DNA from: Corynebacterium pilosum DSM 20521 = CIP 103422
GTDB lineage: Bacteria > Actinomycetota > Actinomycetes > Mycobacteriales > Mycobacteriaceae
Assembly: GCF_000373805.1 (NCBI RefSeq)
Contig: NZ_KB892468.1
Coordinates: 62,189 to 126,188, forward strand
Direction of reading: 5' to 3'
Length of the DNA: 64,000 bases
Position numbers and translations under genes: made by a program. The notes beneath the pieces were generated by a model, which saw only the letters and a program-made list of their open reading frames with translations, made no database searches and was not told where the DNA came from. Positions 54,635 through 64,000 of the stretch are shown piece after piece; position 1 is the stretch's first letter; every line of letters starts with the position of its first letter.

Positions 54635-56575
54635 GTGATTCAACGACGCAGACTGTCCAAGTCCACGTCAGCGACCAACCCCGTGTTGGCCGTTCTTACT
54701 ACCGCCGCACTGGCTATCACTGCCGTGTTCGGCGGTAATTACGTGATGAAAACCCAATCCATCGGCGGCGCCGACACCGAAGTTGTGAACATGACGGAGT
54801 CGCTCGCAGAGGGCGAATCCGTCGTCGTCGATGATCCCGCGGTGCCGACCCAGGGCGAAGACCCTGAAACTCAGCGCACCGTGAAGGAATTCACCAGCGA
54901 CGTCCCATTCTCCATGTTTGCCCTGACCTGGGAAGGCGAAACCGATACTGCCGCCTTCGTCCGTGCAGAGCGCGAAAACGGCGAATGGTCGGAGTGGTAC
55001 GACTTGGACCACATGTATGAAGTTGAGGGCTCAACCAAAAACGGCACTGAGCTGATTTATATCGAGCCAACCAAACGCGTCCAGGTCAACATGACCAACG
55101 TGGACATCGTCGGCACCGAAGAGACTACAGAAGAGACTTCTGAAGAACCCGCCGAGGAACCTACCCTGACGACCAACCACGGCGAGATCCAGCCAGTGGC
55201 TGATTCTGCAGGTGTGGCAAATCAGGCTGATGACTTTGAGGTTGTCATGATCGACGGCGGCACGGGCATGAACCAGGACATTGCTCCTGCCAGCTATGAC
55301 GGCATGCCAAAGGTAGTCAGCCGCGCAGGCTGGGGTGCCCGCACTGACCTGCAGCGCAACCCGACCATCGTCTCCCCGGTCAAGACCGTCACGGTGCACC
55401 ACACCGCCGGTTCAAACAACTACTCCGAAGCCCAGGCACCTGGCATTGTGCGCGGTATCCAGGATTACCACGGTGCCACCTTGGGCTGGGGCGATGTGGG
55501 CTACAACGCCCTCGTCGATAAGTACGGCAATATTTACGAAGGCCGCTACGGTGGCTTGGACCGCGACGTGATGGGCGCGCACGTCGGTGGCTTCAACTAC
55601 AACACCTGGGGCATTTCCGTCCTGGGCAACTACGAAACAGAGGACCCTTCTCAGGCCGCACTTCAGGCCGTCGGCCAGATGGCCGGCTGGCGTTTGGCAC
55701 AGGAAAACCAGGATCCGACTGGCCGCTCGTGGCTGACCATGTCCGGCAGCTTCAGAGGCTCGAAGTACGCCAATGGGCAGGGCGCAATGTTCCCGAACAT
55801 TAACGCGCACCGAGACTTCCACCACAACCAATGCCCGGGTACCCACCTGTATAGCCAGATGGGCACCATTCGCAACATTGCGAAGCAGCGGTATGACTCC
55901 ATCATGAACGGCACCGCGGAGACGCCAGCCACGTCAACGCCAACCACACCGACCACGCCAAGCACCCCTGACTCCGGCAATGATTCCACGACGACCGGCG
56001 GCGGTACGAACACTAACGTCAACAACAACGGCAACAACAACGCCGCCACCAGCTCCATCAGCGACCTGCTCAACGGCGACCCGAACGCGATCGCTGCCAC
56101 CGTGGGCACCATCGCGTCCGTGGTTCTCGTCGTCGCAGCGGCTAACGGCGCACTGCCGGGTGGCGTGTCGACGGTCGGCGAGATCGAACTGCTGCCCGGC
56201 CTGACGCTGAACAAAATCACCCCATACATCGGCACAGTCTTGCAGTTCACCGGCAACGACGACCTAGCGAAGTCGTGGGCCTCCCTCGAGCCAATGCTGG
56301 GCTCTTCCCAGGGCACCGCGGCCGGCGTGGGTGGCGCGAAGTACACCTTCTACAACGACGGCATCGGCGTGTTCAACCCAGAGCAGGGCGATATCCACGC
56401 TCTGATCGGCAAGATCGCCGACGCGTGGCTGCAGCAAGGCCTGGACCTTGGCCCACTCGGCTTGCCGACGACCGACCAATACTCCGCCGATAACGGCGAA
56501 CTGCGCGTCGATTTCCAGGGTGGCTCGATCAGCTATGACCCTGAAACCAACACAGTGGACATCAACGTCAACTAA
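54635..56575 (+). CDS. peptidoglycan amidase/PGRP with LGFP module (Rv3811-like)
   Basis: The 646-residue exported protein has an N-terminal membrane or signal segment (about 18-36), a variable acidic region and an amidase_2/PGRP domain (about 225-425). Zinc-ligand motifs are [25 protein letters not shown] and the catalytic [17 protein letters not shown] Thr/Ser/Pro/Asn linker follows. The C-terminus has a LGFP-like end ([11 protein letters not shown]). It probably trims peptidoglycan at the mycomembrane interface. The GTG start at 54635 has CAGGAGC upstream. Its end overlaps the glpK end by four bases. Confidence 0.88.
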   Translation: MIQRRRLSKSTSATNPVLAVLTTAALAITAVFGGNYVMKTQSIGGADTEVVNMTESLAEGESVVVDDPAVPTQGEDPETQRTVKEFTSDVPFSMFALTWEGETDTAAFVRAERENGEWSEWYDLDHMYEVEGSTKNGTELIYIEPTKRVQVNMTNVDIVGTEETTEETSEEPAEEPTLTTNHGEIQPVADSAGVANQADDFEVVMIDGGTGMNQDIAPASYDGMPKVVSRAGWGARTDLQRNPTIVSPVKTVTVHHTAGSNNYSEAQAPGIVRGIQDYHGATLGWGDVGYNALVDKYGNIYEGRYGGLDRDVMGAHVGGFNYNTWGISVLGNYETEDPSQAALQAVGQMAGWRLAQENQDPTGRSWLTMSGSFRGSKYANGQGAMFPNINAHRDFHHNQCPGTHLYSQMGTIRNIAKQRYDSIMNGTAETPATSTPTTPTTPSTPDSGNDSTTTGGGTNTNVNNNGNNNAATSSISDLLNGDPNAIAATVGTIASVVLVVAAANGALPGGVSTVGEIELLPGLTLNKITPYIGTVLQFTGNDDLAKSWASLEPMLGSSQGTAAGVGGAKYTFYNDGIGVFNPEQGDIHALIGKIADAWLQQGLDLGPLGLPTTDQYSADNGELRVDFQGGSISYDPETNTVDINVN

Positions 56576-58047
56576 CTGAGGTTGTAGGACCGCCCCACGG
56601 CGTCCTCCCACTGAGCGATAAGCCGGTCCCGATCGGGGCCGGCCATTTCGCTTTCCCAGGCCCGCGTCGCACCGAGGGACAGTGGCTCGTCGATAAGCCC
56701 AGCCCCGATCCCCGCCGCCGACGCCGCGCCCATCACCGTGGTTTCGATATTGCCGGGCCGGATCACACGCGCGTCGAGCACATCGGCCTGCATCTGCATC
56801 AGCAGCGCATTGTCCGTCATGCCGCCGTCCACGCGCAGCTCGTCGACACGCGCCCCGCTATCGGCCTCCATGGCGCGCGCGACCTCGAGAGTCTGCAGGC
56901 AGGTTGCCTCAAGTGCGGCGCGGGCGATGTGTCGCTTATCGACGAAGCGGGTCAGACCAGTGATCACGCCGCGAGCGTCGGCGCGCCACCGCGGAGCGAA
57001 CAGCCCAGAAAATGCCGGGACGATGGTCACCCCGGCGGAATCTGGTACCTGGGCTGCCAAGGTTTCGGATTCGGCCGCGGTACGCAGCATGCCCATCTGG
57101 TCACGCAGCCACTGGATCAATGAACCGCCGACGGCAACCGAGCCCTCGATCGCGTACACGGGTGCTTCGCCGGCGCGCTGGTACGCCACCGTGGTCAGCA
57201 AACCGTGTTCTGAAAAATGCGGCACAGCACCGGTGTTGAGCAGCATGAACAAACCGGTGCCGTAGGTCATTTTGCCCTCGCCTTCGCGCAGGCAGTTCTG
57301 CCCAAACAAGGCGGCCTGCTGGTCGCCGAGCACCCCGGTGATCGGCACCCCGGACAGAGTCCCGCGCTTGCGTACGCGGGCCACCTCCCCGATGCTGGGC
57401 ACGATAGTTGGCAGCATTGTCGTCGGAACGCCCAGCTCCGCGCAGATGTCCTCGTCCCACTGGCAGGTTGCGATGTCCATCAGCAGCGTGCGGGAGGCGT
57501 TGGTCACGTCGGTGACGTGCATGGCGTCGCGGCTCTCGTCGCCACGCGCACCGCCGGTCAACTGCCAGATCAGCCACGTGTCGATGGTGCCGGCGAGAAG
57601 TTCCCCGCGCTCGGCGCGTTCGCGGGCGCCCTCCACGTTGTCGAGGATCCAGGCCCACTTCGGCCCGGCGGGATAGGAATTCGCCAGCAGGCCGGTGCGC
57701 GACATATAACGGTTCTGGTCATCGCTTCCCGTGCGTGTGTCCTGCCACACGATCGCGTTATAAACAGGTTGACCTGTGGTTTTATCCCACACCACGGCCG
57801 TTTCACGCTGGTTCGTCACCCCGAGCGCGCTGATCTGGGAGGCCGGAACGTCCACCTCCACCATCGCAGCTGAGACCGCGCGGCGCACGTTACGCCACAG
57901 TTCAAGCGGGTCATGTTCCACCCAGCCCTCGCGCGGCATGATCTGCTCGTGCTCATACTGGGCGCTGGCCACCACCTCCCCGTCGGTAGCGGTGATGATG
58001 CAGCGCGTCGAGGTCGTGCCTTGGTCAATGGCGGCGATCAGTGTCAT
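56572..58047 (-). CDS. glpK: glycerol kinase
   Basis: A FGGY-family enzyme of 491 aa that phosphorylates glycerol to sn-glycerol-3-phosphate. The ATP-binding phosphate-1 motif is [22 protein letters not shown] and [22 protein letters not shown] are family signatures. The C-terminal adenosine region is [21 protein letters not shown]. No glpF or glpD gene is adjacent. It precedes the amidase convergently. Confidence 0.96.
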   Translation of the reverse strand: MTLIAAIDQGTTSTRCIITATDGEVVASAQYEHEQIMPREGWVEHDPLELWRNVRRAVSAAMVEVDVPASQISALGVTNQRETAVVWDKTTGQPVYNAIVWQDTRTGSDDQNRYMSRTGLLANSYPAGPKWAWILDNVEGARERAERGELLAGTIDTWLIWQLTGGARGDESRDAMHVTDVTNASRTLLMDIATCQWDEDICAELGVPTTMLPTIVPSIGEVARVRKRGTLSGVPITGVLGDQQAALFGQNCLREGEGKMTYGTGLFMLLNTGAVPHFSEHGLLTTVAYQRAGEAPVYAIEGSVAVGGSLIQWLRDQMGMLRTAAESETLAAQVPDSAGVTIVPAFSGLFAPRWRADARGVITGLTRFVDKRHIARAALEATCLQTLEVARAMEADSGARVDELRVDGGMTDNALLMQMQADVLDARVIRPGNIETTVMGAASAAGIGAGLIDEPLSLGATRAWESEMAGPDRDRLIAQWEDAVGRSYNLS

Positions 58048-58071
58048 GGATCTATTGTGGCACTGAGGCGG

Positions 58072-58887
58072 CTAGAACCACTTCTCCAAAACCAGTGCCA
58101 CGCCAAAATCATTGTTGCTGGTGGTCACCATGTCGGCAGCGTCGTGCACGACGGGCGCGGCATTCGCCATGGCCACCCCGGTGCCGGCCCAGGCCAGCAT
58201 CTCAATATCGTTCGGCATGTCACCAAAGGCGGCGACATCCTTCTGCTCAACGCCGTGCATCGCGGCCAGCGTGGATACGCCGGTTGCCTTGTTCACGCCC
58301 GGCGCGGCCAGCTCCAGCAGGCCCTCATTCATTGAGTAGGTCACGTGGGCGGTCTCGGGATCGATATGTGGCGCGACCTTGTCAAACATCTCCGCCGATG
58401 TCATGTTCACGTTGCGCATGATCAGCTTCACGGCAGGTTCGGCGGAAAGCTCGTGGATGGGTGCCACGCCGTGGGCCTCGCTCCACAGGTCGGTGACGTA
58501 GCCGGGGCTGGTGAGGAAGGATTCTTCCTCGCTGTCGAAGGCGGATTGGCCTACGCGCTCCACGCCGAAGGCGACATCGCTGCCGAACACATCCTGGGCA
58601 ACCGCCATCACCGTGGCCAGGGCATCGGGGTCGAGGCTGTGCGCGGCGACGATCTTATCCTCAGCCGGGTCGTAGAGGACTGCGCCGTTGGAACACACGC
58701 AGACCGGGCGGATCGGCAACTGGTCGATCACGGGGAATATCCAGCGGTGCGGCCTGCCTGTCGCCAGCGCAACCTCTGCCCCTGCGTGCACGGCGCGCAT
58801 CACGGCGTCACGTAAGCGGGGGCTGACTCGGTCGTGCGAGTCCAAGAAGGTCCCGTCGATGTCACTCACGATCAGGCGGGGTGTCAT
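58072..58887 (-). CDS. Cof-type HAD phosphatase (Rv3813c-like)
   Basis: A 271-residue HAD hydrolase with motif I SDIDGTFLDSHDRVS, a large cap domain and the motif III/IV segment VAAFGDMPNDIEMLAWAG. These enzymes dephosphorylate sugar phosphates or flavin nucleotides. The exact substrate is not apparent. It follows the acyltransferase by three bases and lies upstream of glpK. Confidence 0.9.
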   Translation of the reverse strand: MTPRLIVSDIDGTFLDSHDRVSPRLRDAVMRAVHAGAEVALATGRPHRWIFPVIDQLPIRPVCVCSNGAVLYDPAEDKIVAAHSLDPDALATVMAVAQDVFGSDVAFGVERVGQSAFDSEEESFLTSPGYVTDLWSEAHGVAPIHELSAEPAVKLIMRNVNMTSAEMFDKVAPHIDPETAHVTYSMNEGLLELAAPGVNKATGVSTLAAMHGVEQKDVAAFGDMPNDIEMLAWAGTGVAMANAAPVVHDAADMVTTSNNDFGVALVLEKWF

Positions 58888-58890
58888 TTT

Positions 58891-59757
58891 TTACTCCTTT
58901 GTTTGCGCGTCTCTTCCTAGCTTACGCGCACGCTTCGCCTTCTTTTCGGCCTTGATCTTCGCATCGATCTCGCGCGCCTCCTCCAACGTGGGCGCGGACC
59001 CACCCATCGACGCGGGTAACCAGTCCTCACCGTCTTCGAAGGGGCCAAACCGGCGCGAGTATTCGGCGCGTGATTCGTCGAGAAGCTCCTGCATCGACGC
59101 TTTGAGCTTATCGACGACCGCATCGGGCTCTCCGGAAGTGTCAATGGGGGCGCCCAGGCGAATAATGATCGGGAAGTGATTGCGTCCGAGCTGCTTCTTT
59201 CGACCCTTGGTCCACAGCCTTTGGCTGCCCCAAATCACCATGGGGATCAGGGGCGCGTCGGCCTGCTGGGCGATGCGGGCGGCACCATTTTTGAAATCTG
59301 ACAGCTCGAAAGAACGTGAAATCGTCGACTCAGGGAAGATACCCACCAGCTGGCCATCCTCAATGCGCTCGACGGCTTCGTCCACGCTGGAGCCACCGTT
59401 GGAGCGGTCCACCGACACGTGTTTCATCCCGCGCATCGCATGCCCGATGATGGGGATGTCGAAGACTTCCTTCTTCGCCATGAACCGGACCATGCGCTTG
59501 CCGCGCAAAAAGCCCGCAATGCCGCCAAAAATGAAGTCGTAGTAGCCGGTGTGGTTGATCGCGATGATGGCGCCACCGGTCGTCGGCAAGTTCTCTGTCC
59601 CATACACCGTGATGCGGATGCCCTGCGCCCGCATCAGATTCTTCAAGCGGCGGATCACCCACTGGTAAAAAGGCTCTGAGGCTTCCGTGGGGTGGTCAGC
59701 GACCGGTTCCAGCGTTGCCAGAACCTCGAACAGTCCATCTACTAAGCGGTACTCCAT
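58891..59757 (-). CDS. 1-acyl-glycerol-3-phosphate acyltransferase (PlsC family)
   Basis: A 288-residue membrane-associated acyltransferase with the NHX4D box INHTGYYDFIF near residue 69 and FPESTISRSFELSDF, in which Ser replaces the usual Gly. It probably acts in phospholipid or related acyl transfer. It is equivalent by position to Rv3814c-Rv3816c. The C-terminus is Lys/Arg-rich. It starts directly upstream of the HAD gene and directly after serS. Confidence 0.88.
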   Translation of the reverse strand: MEYRLVDGLFEVLATLEPVADHPTEASEPFYQWVIRRLKNLMRAQGIRITVYGTENLPTTGGAIIAINHTGYYDFIFGGIAGFLRGKRMVRFMAKKEVFDIPIIGHAMRGMKHVSVDRSNGGSSVDEAVERIEDGQLVGIFPESTISRSFELSDFKNGAARIAQQADAPLIPMVIWGSQRLWTKGRKKQLGRNHFPIIIRLGAPIDTSGEPDAVVDKLKASMQELLDESRAEYSRRFGPFEDGEDWLPASMGGSAPTLEEAREIDAKIKAEKKAKRARKLGRDAQTKE

Positions 59758-61017
59758 TTACTTAACCGGAGTGATCACGTCTTTGCCCATAAGTGGGCGC
59801 AGAGCCTCAGGCACGACGACGGAGCCGTCGGCCTGCTGGTTATTTTCCAGGATGGCGACCAGCCAGCGCGTGGTGGCCAGCGTGCCGTTGAGCGTGGCAA
59901 CGATCTGAGTCTTGCCCTCTGCGTCGCGGTAGCGGGTGTTCAGGCGGCGGCCCTGGAACGTGGTGCAGTTAGAGGTGGACGTGAGCTCGCGGTAGGTGCC
60001 CTGGGTGGGCACCCACGCCTCGGTATCGAACTTGCGGGCTGCCGACGCGCCAAGGTCACCACCGGCAACATCGATGACGCGGTAGGGAACCTCGACTGCT
60101 GCCAGCATTTCCTTTTCCAGCTGCAGCAGCTTCTGGTGCATCTCTTCGGCATCTTCCGGCTTGCAGTACACAAACATTTCCAGCTTGTCGAACTGGTGCA
60201 CGCGCAAGATGCCGCGGGTGTCCTTGCCGTAGGACCCGGCCTCGCGGCGGAAGCAGGACGACCAGCCTGCGTACAGGATGGGGCCGTCGGACAGGTCGAT
60301 GATCTCGTCCTGATGGTAACCAGCCAGCGCCACCTCAGAGGTGCCCACAAGGTAGAGGTCATCGCGCTCGAGGTAGTAAATCTCGTCCGAGTGGTCACCC
60401 AAAAAGCCGGTGCCCTGCATGATCTCCGGGCGCACCAGCACAGGTGGGATCATCAGCTTAAATCCGGCCTCGCGGGCCTTGGCCGCAGCCAGCTGCAACA
60501 TAGCCAGCTGCATCCAGGCGCCGTCGCCGGTGAGGTAGTAGAAGCGGGCGCCGCCGACCTTCGTGCCGCGCGCCATGTCGATCATGCCCAAAGACTCGCC
60601 CAGCTCAAGGTGGTCCTTTGGCTCAAAATCAAACTCCGGGATCTCGCCGATGTGTTCCAGCACCACGAAGTCATCCTCGCCACCAGCGGGTGCTCCTTCG
60701 ACGACATTGGAGAGCTTGTACTGCAGCTCCACCACGCGCTCTTCGGCGGCCTTCTGCTCCTCCTCGGCCTGCTTGACCTTGGCCTTGAGCTCATTAGAGC
60801 CTTCCAGCAGGGCTGGGCGGTCCTCGGGCGCGGCCTGCCCGATCTTCTTGCCAAACGCCTTTTGCTCACCACGCAGTGTGTCGGCGTTGGCGATGGCGGC
60901 GCGGCGCGCCTCGTCGGCGGAGAGCAGCTCGTCGACAAGCGCAGGGTCCTCCCCGCGGTTCTTCTGCGAATCGCGGACGCGGTCGGGGTTCTCACGGAGC
61001 ATTTTCAGATCAATCAC
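59758..61017 (-). CDS. serS: seryl-tRNA synthetase
   Basis: A class II synthetase of 419 aa. It has the N-terminal tRNA-binding coiled coil (about 30-105), then motif 2 [17 protein letters not shown] and motif 3 ending [15 protein letters not shown]. The GTG at 61017 gives [13 protein letters not shown], the conserved start; the ORF continues seven codons upstream without similarity. Zero bases separate it from the acyltransferase. No T-box leader is apparent. Confidence 0.96.
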   Translation of the reverse strand: MIDLKMLRENPDRVRDSQKNRGEDPALVDELLSADEARRAAIANADTLRGEQKAFGKKIGQAAPEDRPALLEGSNELKAKVKQAEEEQKAAEERVVELQYKLSNVVEGAPAGGEDDFVVLEHIGEIPEFDFEPKDHLELGESLGMIDMARGTKVGGARFYYLTGDGAWMQLAMLQLAAAKAREAGFKLMIPPVLVRPEIMQGTGFLGDHSDEIYYLERDDLYLVGTSEVALAGYHQDEIIDLSDGPILYAGWSSCFRREAGSYGKDTRGILRVHQFDKLEMFVYCKPEDAEEMHQKLLQLEKEMLAAVEVPYRVIDVAGGDLGASAARKFDTEAWVPTQGTYRELTSTSNCTTFQGRRLNTRYRDAEGKTQIVATLNGTLATTRWLVAILENNQQADGSVVVPEALRPLMGKDVITPVK

Positions 61018-61093
61018 AGTGACTAACCCTACCGCCAACGCCTCCCATTTTCCGCCTGCCCCCGCCGACGTGACCTACCTGTCATACAAACGG

Positions 61094-61123
61094 TTGAGCT
61101 GGTAATAACCAGTGGCGTATGAT
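61094..61123 (+). promoter_or_regulatory. leaderless promoter and palindromic operator of the GntR gene
   Basis: TTGAGC (61094-61099), an 18-base spacer and TATGAT (61118-61123) form a promoter whose -10 ends seven bases before the ATG at 61131, so the mRNA should be leaderless. Between the boxes lies CTGGT-AATA-ACCAG (61099-61112), close to a HutC/GntR operator. Confidence 0.6.
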
Positions 61124-61130
61124 GGTGTGT

Positions 61131-61883
61131 ATGGATCGCGCCGCACCCGAACTTCCGAAACGGACCATCACCGATGGACCCGTGCCGAAGCACGCCCAGC
61201 TGCGCGCAATCCTCGAGCAACTCTGCGAACGGGAACTCTCACCGGGCGATCTCCTGCCAGGCGAACGCGTCCTCGAAGAAACCTACGGTGTCTCCCGCAT
61301 CACCGTACGGCGCGCAATTGGTGACCTGGTGGCGGCCGGCAAGCTGCGTCGCGTCCGCGGGAAAGGCACCTTCGTCGCGCCGAACCCCCTGGTCAGCAAG
61401 CTGCAACTTGCCTCTTTCTCTGAGGAGATGCGCGCGCAGAAGGTCGCGGCCTCGTCGAAAATCTTGCTCTCCGCACGCGCCACCGCCCCGGATAACGTGG
61501 GCGCATTTTTCAACACGGAACCTAGTCAAGAGCACATTCACCTGCGCCGCCTGCGGCTTGGCGACGGCGAACCCTACGCCATCGACGACGCCTGGTACAA
61601 CGGCCAACTCACGCCCGACCTGCTAGAAAATGACGTCTATAACTCCGTCTACACGCTTCTCGACGAAAACTACGGCCTCCCCGTAACCGAAGCCGACCAA
61701 ACCGTCACCGCCGTGGCCGCCGACGACCAGGCAGCCGCCCTCCTCGACGTCTCTCCCGGCAGCCCGTTGCTCCGCATCGTGCGCTTTGCGCGCTCCGGCG
61801 AGCACCCCGTCGAGCTGTGTTCGTCTGTGTACCGGACAGATAGGTACCGGCTGAATACTCGCGTAGGGCGCGGGCTTGAGTAG
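61131..61883 (+). CDS. GntR-family (HutC/UTRA) transcriptional regulator, possibly FarR
   Basis: A 250-residue regulator with an N-terminal winged helix (LLPGERVLEETYGVSRITVRR, about 45-68) and a C-terminal UTRA ligand-binding domain. It is divergent from serS, the position I recall for C. glutamicum FarR (cg3202); that name is tentative. ATG 61131 is chosen because of the leaderless promoter immediately upstream; upstream in-frame ATGs lie in the -10 box. It is followed ten bases later by the septum-formation gene. Confidence 0.8.
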   Translation: MDRAAPELPKRTITDGPVPKHAQLRAILEQLCERELSPGDLLPGERVLEETYGVSRITVRRAIGDLVAAGKLRRVRGKGTFVAPNPLVSKLQLASFSEEMRAQKVAASSKILLSARATAPDNVGAFFNTEPSQEHIHLRRLRLGDGEPYAIDDAWYNGQLTPDLLENDVYNSVYTLLDENYGLPVTEADQTVTAVAADDQAAALLDVSPGSPLLRIVRFARSGEHPVELCSSVYRTDRYRLNTRVGRGLE

Positions 61884-61892
61884 GGTTGGGGC

Positions 61893-62969
61893 ATGGCTAC
61901 TTCTTCTACCTGGCGTTCGCGAGCCGGTGTAACGGGCTTACTTTTTGCCATACTGGTCGGCGTCGTCGGCGCCGGTTCGTACTCCGTAGTCGCGGACCGC
62001 AACGCAGACCCAGTGTCCAACCAGGCTGAAGGGGGCGGAGTCGACAGCGCCAACGGCGGAGCAAACGGGGGTGCCGAAGGCAGCGACACTCAAGAATCCG
62101 TCGCCCCATTCACCACCGCGAACCAGGGCGCCTGCCTGACGTGGGAAGTAGACGACCAGGGGGAGATCACCGCCTTCGAACAGACCAGTTGCGATACCCC
62201 GCACCGCTTCGAGGTATCAGTACGTGAGGACCTAGCCACCTACCCCACCAGCGAGTTCGGCAGCGAGGCGGAGATGCCTAGCCAGACCCGACAGGCCCAG
62301 CTGCGCGAAGAGCTGTGCCACACTCCGACGATCCGCTATCTTGATGGCCGTTACGATCCCGTCGGGAAGTACTCCATCGCCCCGATCCTGCCGTCCGCGG
62401 AAGCCTGGGAGCGTGGCGACCGCACCATGCTGTGCGGCCTGCAAGTCACCGACGCCGATGGTGTCCCCCAACTCACCGAGGGCCGCGCCGCAGACCAGGA
62501 CCAGGCGCGCGTCGCCGATCCCGGCCAGTGCATGAGCGCGGATAACTCCAACGTGCTGCACATCGTCGATTGTGGCGAGGACCATCAGCTCGAGGTCACA
62601 CACATCGAAGACCTCAACCCAGTCTTCCCCGATCACACCCCCACCCTGGAGGAGCAGGACGACCACCTGAAGGAAGTGTGCACCCAAGCCGCCATGGATT
62701 ACTTGGGCGGCGAGGAGCAGCTCTACCAATCCACGCTGCAGCCCTACTGGGGCACACTGCCCGCGGCCAGCTGGGATGGGGGTTCGCGCTCCGTGAACTG
62801 TAGCTTGGTCCACGCGAACGAAGAGGGCGGGTTCTCCACCCTGAAGGGTTCAGCGACTGGGGGCCGCGAGGGCTTCACCATCGACGGCCAACCGCCAGCC
62901 GAGCAGCCGCCACGCGACCCGATCCGTGAGCCACAGACCCCAGCATCAGAGGAAGCACCCGCACAGTGA
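61893..62969 (+). CDS. septum-formation-family membrane protein (Rv3835-like)
   Basis: This 358-residue protein has a short basic N-terminus, one membrane helix (about 10-32), a Gly/Asn-rich linker and an extracytoplasmic Septum_form domain with paired cysteines (QGACLTW, TSCDTPHRF, MLCGLQ, HIVDCGEDH). It ends in a Pro/Gln-rich tail. The precise biochemical role is unknown. The stop overlaps the metallopeptidase start by four bases. Confidence 0.83.
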   Translation: MATSSTWRSRAGVTGLLFAILVGVVGAGSYSVVADRNADPVSNQAEGGGVDSANGGANGGAEGSDTQESVAPFTTANQGACLTWEVDDQGEITAFEQTSCDTPHRFEVSVREDLATYPTSEFGSEAEMPSQTRQAQLREELCHTPTIRYLDGRYDPVGKYSIAPILPSAEAWERGDRTMLCGLQVTDADGVPQLTEGRAADQDQARVADPGQCMSADNSNVLHIVDCGEDHQLEVTHIEDLNPVFPDHTPTLEEQDDHLKEVCTQAAMDYLGGEEQLYQSTLQPYWGTLPAASWDGGSRSVNCSLVHANEEGGFSTLKGSATGGREGFTIDGQPPAEQPPRDPIREPQTPASEEAPAQ

Positions 62970-63313
62970 CGAAGGTCAGCGACGAAGTCTTTGAATCGCT
63001 TATCGACGACGCCCTGGACGAACTGCCCGAAGAGTTCGCCCAGCGGATGCGCAATGTCGTCGTCTTAGCCCGGCCCTATAACGAGGAGCGGCCGCACCTC
63101 CTAGGGCTCTTCGAGGGCGTGCCGCTACCGCAGCAGCACGCCAACCACACGGGCTTCTTACCTAACGCCATCTTCATCTATAAAGAGCCCCTCGAACGGT
63201 ACTCGCGTGATCTCGAGGAGCTGCGCCGCGAGGTCCGCGTCACCGTGTTGCACGAGGTGGGCCACTATTTCGGACTCGAGGAAGAGGACCTGCACCGCTT
63301 GGGCTACAGCTAG
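62966..63313 (+). CDS. zincin-like metallopeptidase (Rv3836-like)
   Basis: A small 115-residue protein of the minimal metallopeptidase family (PF06262 type). The zinc site is VTVLHEVGHYFGLEEEDL, with HExxH and a downstream Glu/Asp region, near residue 93. No signal peptide is seen. It overlaps the upstream gene by the GTGA junction, and its end overlaps the histidine-phosphatase end by four bases. Substrate is unknown. Confidence 0.87.
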   Translation: MTKVSDEVFESLIDDALDELPEEFAQRMRNVVVLARPYNEERPHLLGLFEGVPLPQQHANHTGFLPNAIFIYKEPLERYSRDLEELRREVRVTVLHEVGHYFGLEEEDLHRLGYS

Positions 63314-63906
63314 TTATCGCCCCAGCGCACCAGCTCCCACTGACCAAACGTGTCCGTGGGGTTGAGCACCACGAAGCGGCAGTTCGGCAGCGGGTTGCGG
63401 ACGGCGAATTTCGGATCGATGCCGGCTGCACGCACCGCAAACATTCTGATCGCCGCGCCGTGGGAGACCACGACAGCCGAGCTATCCTCACCCCGCAGCG
63501 CCTCTGCCACCCCACCTTGGTAGCGGTGCAAAAACTGGTGCGCGTCCTCACCACCGGGAATAGCCTGGTCAGAGCTGCCGTCGAACCACGAATGCACGAT
63601 GCCGTGATAGGACTCGTGCGCCTCGAAAGAATTCTGCATCTCATGCTCGCCCGCAGTAATTTCCTGCAGACCGGACACGGCGGGAATGTGATCGAAGAAG
63701 GGATCGAAAGCGAGCTGCCCGGTCTGGCGCGCACGCAGCGCCTCCGAGGTGACCACCGCGTTCGGGCCGTACAGATCCATCAGCTCGGGCCCGACCTCGC
63801 GGGCCTGCTGCTGGCCTAACTCCGTCAACGGCGCACCCGGCAGAGCGGTATCTAGCGCACGTGCCACATTGGAAGTGGTTTGGCCGTGGCGCAGCAGGAT
63901 GAGCAT
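63310..63906 (-). CDS. histidine phosphatase (phosphoglycerate-mutase-like, Rv3837c-like)
   Basis: A 198-residue enzyme with the catalytic RHG motif ILLRHGQTTSN, a Glu-containing second motif region in LQEITAGEHEM, and VVSHGAAIR (second catalytic His). It probably acts as a phosphatase. It starts immediately after the pheA stop (TAAATG), so it is likely in an operon with prephenate dehydratase. Confidence 0.9.
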   Translation of the reverse strand: MLILLRHGQTTSNVARALDTALPGAPLTELGQQQAREVGPELMDLYGPNAVVTSEALRARQTGQLAFDPFFDHIPAVSGLQEITAGEHEMQNSFEAHESYHGIVHSWFDGSSDQAIPGGEDAHQFLHRYQGGVAEALRGEDSSAVVVSHGAAIRMFAVRAAGIDPKFAVRNPLPNCRFVVLNPTDTFGQWELVRWGDN

Positions 63907-64000
63907 TTAGTGTCCTTCCCGGGCCTTCCGGACCCAATCAGTTGCTTCTGCAAGGCGGGCCTCATCGTCGATAAGCGAACTCTGGCTCTGGCTGGCAGCG
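63907..64000 (-). CDS. pheA: prephenate dehydratase PheA, C-terminal fragment
   Basis: Only the last 30 or so codons are present, reading SLIDDEARLAEATDWVRK, then AREGH and stop. This matches the C-terminal tail of corynebacterial PheA as I recall it, and the Rv3837c-Rv3838c order supports it. The enzyme makes phenylpyruvate in phenylalanine synthesis. Confidence 0.7.
   Translation of the reverse strand, partial: AASQSQSSLIDDEARLAEATDWVRKAREGH

Noticed and set aside
61018-61130. T-box leader for serS
   Set aside because: The region is only 113 bases, shows no T-box sequence, and carries the divergent GntR promoter.

Overview
The window is chromosomal DNA of a high-GC, mycolic-acid-containing actinobacterium, almost certainly a Corynebacterium other than C. 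glutamicum. The evidence is a complete corynomycolate and arabinogalactan assembly locus (pks13, fadD32, an acyl-CoA carboxylase beta chain, two mycoloyltransferases, aftB, ubiA, glfT2, glf), aftD, tmaT and MmpL3-type genes, LGFP-repeat envelope proteins and GTP-dependent PEP carboxykinase. Gene order, recalled from M. tuberculosis, matches two separate blocks of that genome joined here: Rv0237 to Rv0204 (lpqI, aftD, tmaT, DUF3068, glycosyltransferase, methyltransferase, pckG, trmB, NYN, mmpL3) and Rv3799c to Rv3838c (accD, pks13, fadD32, cutinase-like esterase, mycoloyltransferases, aftB, ubiA, PAP2, glfT2, glf, amidase, HAD, acyltransferase, serS, septum-formation protein, metallopeptidase, phosphoglycerate-mutase-like protein, pheA).

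Layout. 0-2.7 kb: end of a YibE/F-type membrane gene, a small unknown gene, UDP-glucose dehydrogenase, dcd, tRNA-Gly(CCC) and a long perfect hairpin. 2.9-4.8 kb: a frameshifted small membrane gene and a two-gene membrane cluster (DUF981-type). 4.8-7.0 kb: an AT-richer accessory island on the minus strand with an ATPase and a translationally coupled PD-(D/E)XK-like protein, a plausible defence pair. 7.1-12.8 kb: M23 peptidase, GH15 hydrolase, glucose-6-phosphate-dehydrogenase-like protein and VanW protein. 12.9-23.7 kb: lpqI, UspA, DUF2613, aftD, tmaT, DUF3068 protein, a membrane protein, a glycosyltransferase and a methyltransferase. 23.8-31.6 kb: pckG, trmB, NYN protein, MmpL3-type exporter, flippase-like protein, DUF3054 protein and a 36-residue ORF.

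31.7-50 kb (minus strand): accD-pks13-fadD32, esterase, DUF732 lipoprotein, cop1, second mycoloyltransferase, aftB, ubiA, PAP2 phosphatase, glfT2. These make meromycolate-derived TMM precursors, transfer mycolates, and build decaprenyl-phosphoryl-arabinose and galactan. 50.1-53.3 kb: an accessory insertion between glfT2 and glf with two degenerate low-molecular-weight phosphatase-like proteins, a 52-residue ORF, matching promoter/operator sequences, and a DUF222/HNH gene. 53.3-64 kb: glf, LGFP-amidase, glpK, HAD phosphatase, acyltransferase, serS, a GntR regulator with an apparent leaderless promoter and operator, a septum-formation protein, a metallopeptidase, a histidine phosphatase and the end of pheA.

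The most unusual signal is at DNA level. A non-palindromic 12-bp motif, GCTTNNCGACGA, occurs exactly at least 42 times by hand count (23 in one orientation, 19 in the other) where about 0.1-0.2 would be expected by chance. It is read in several reading frames and also lies between genes.
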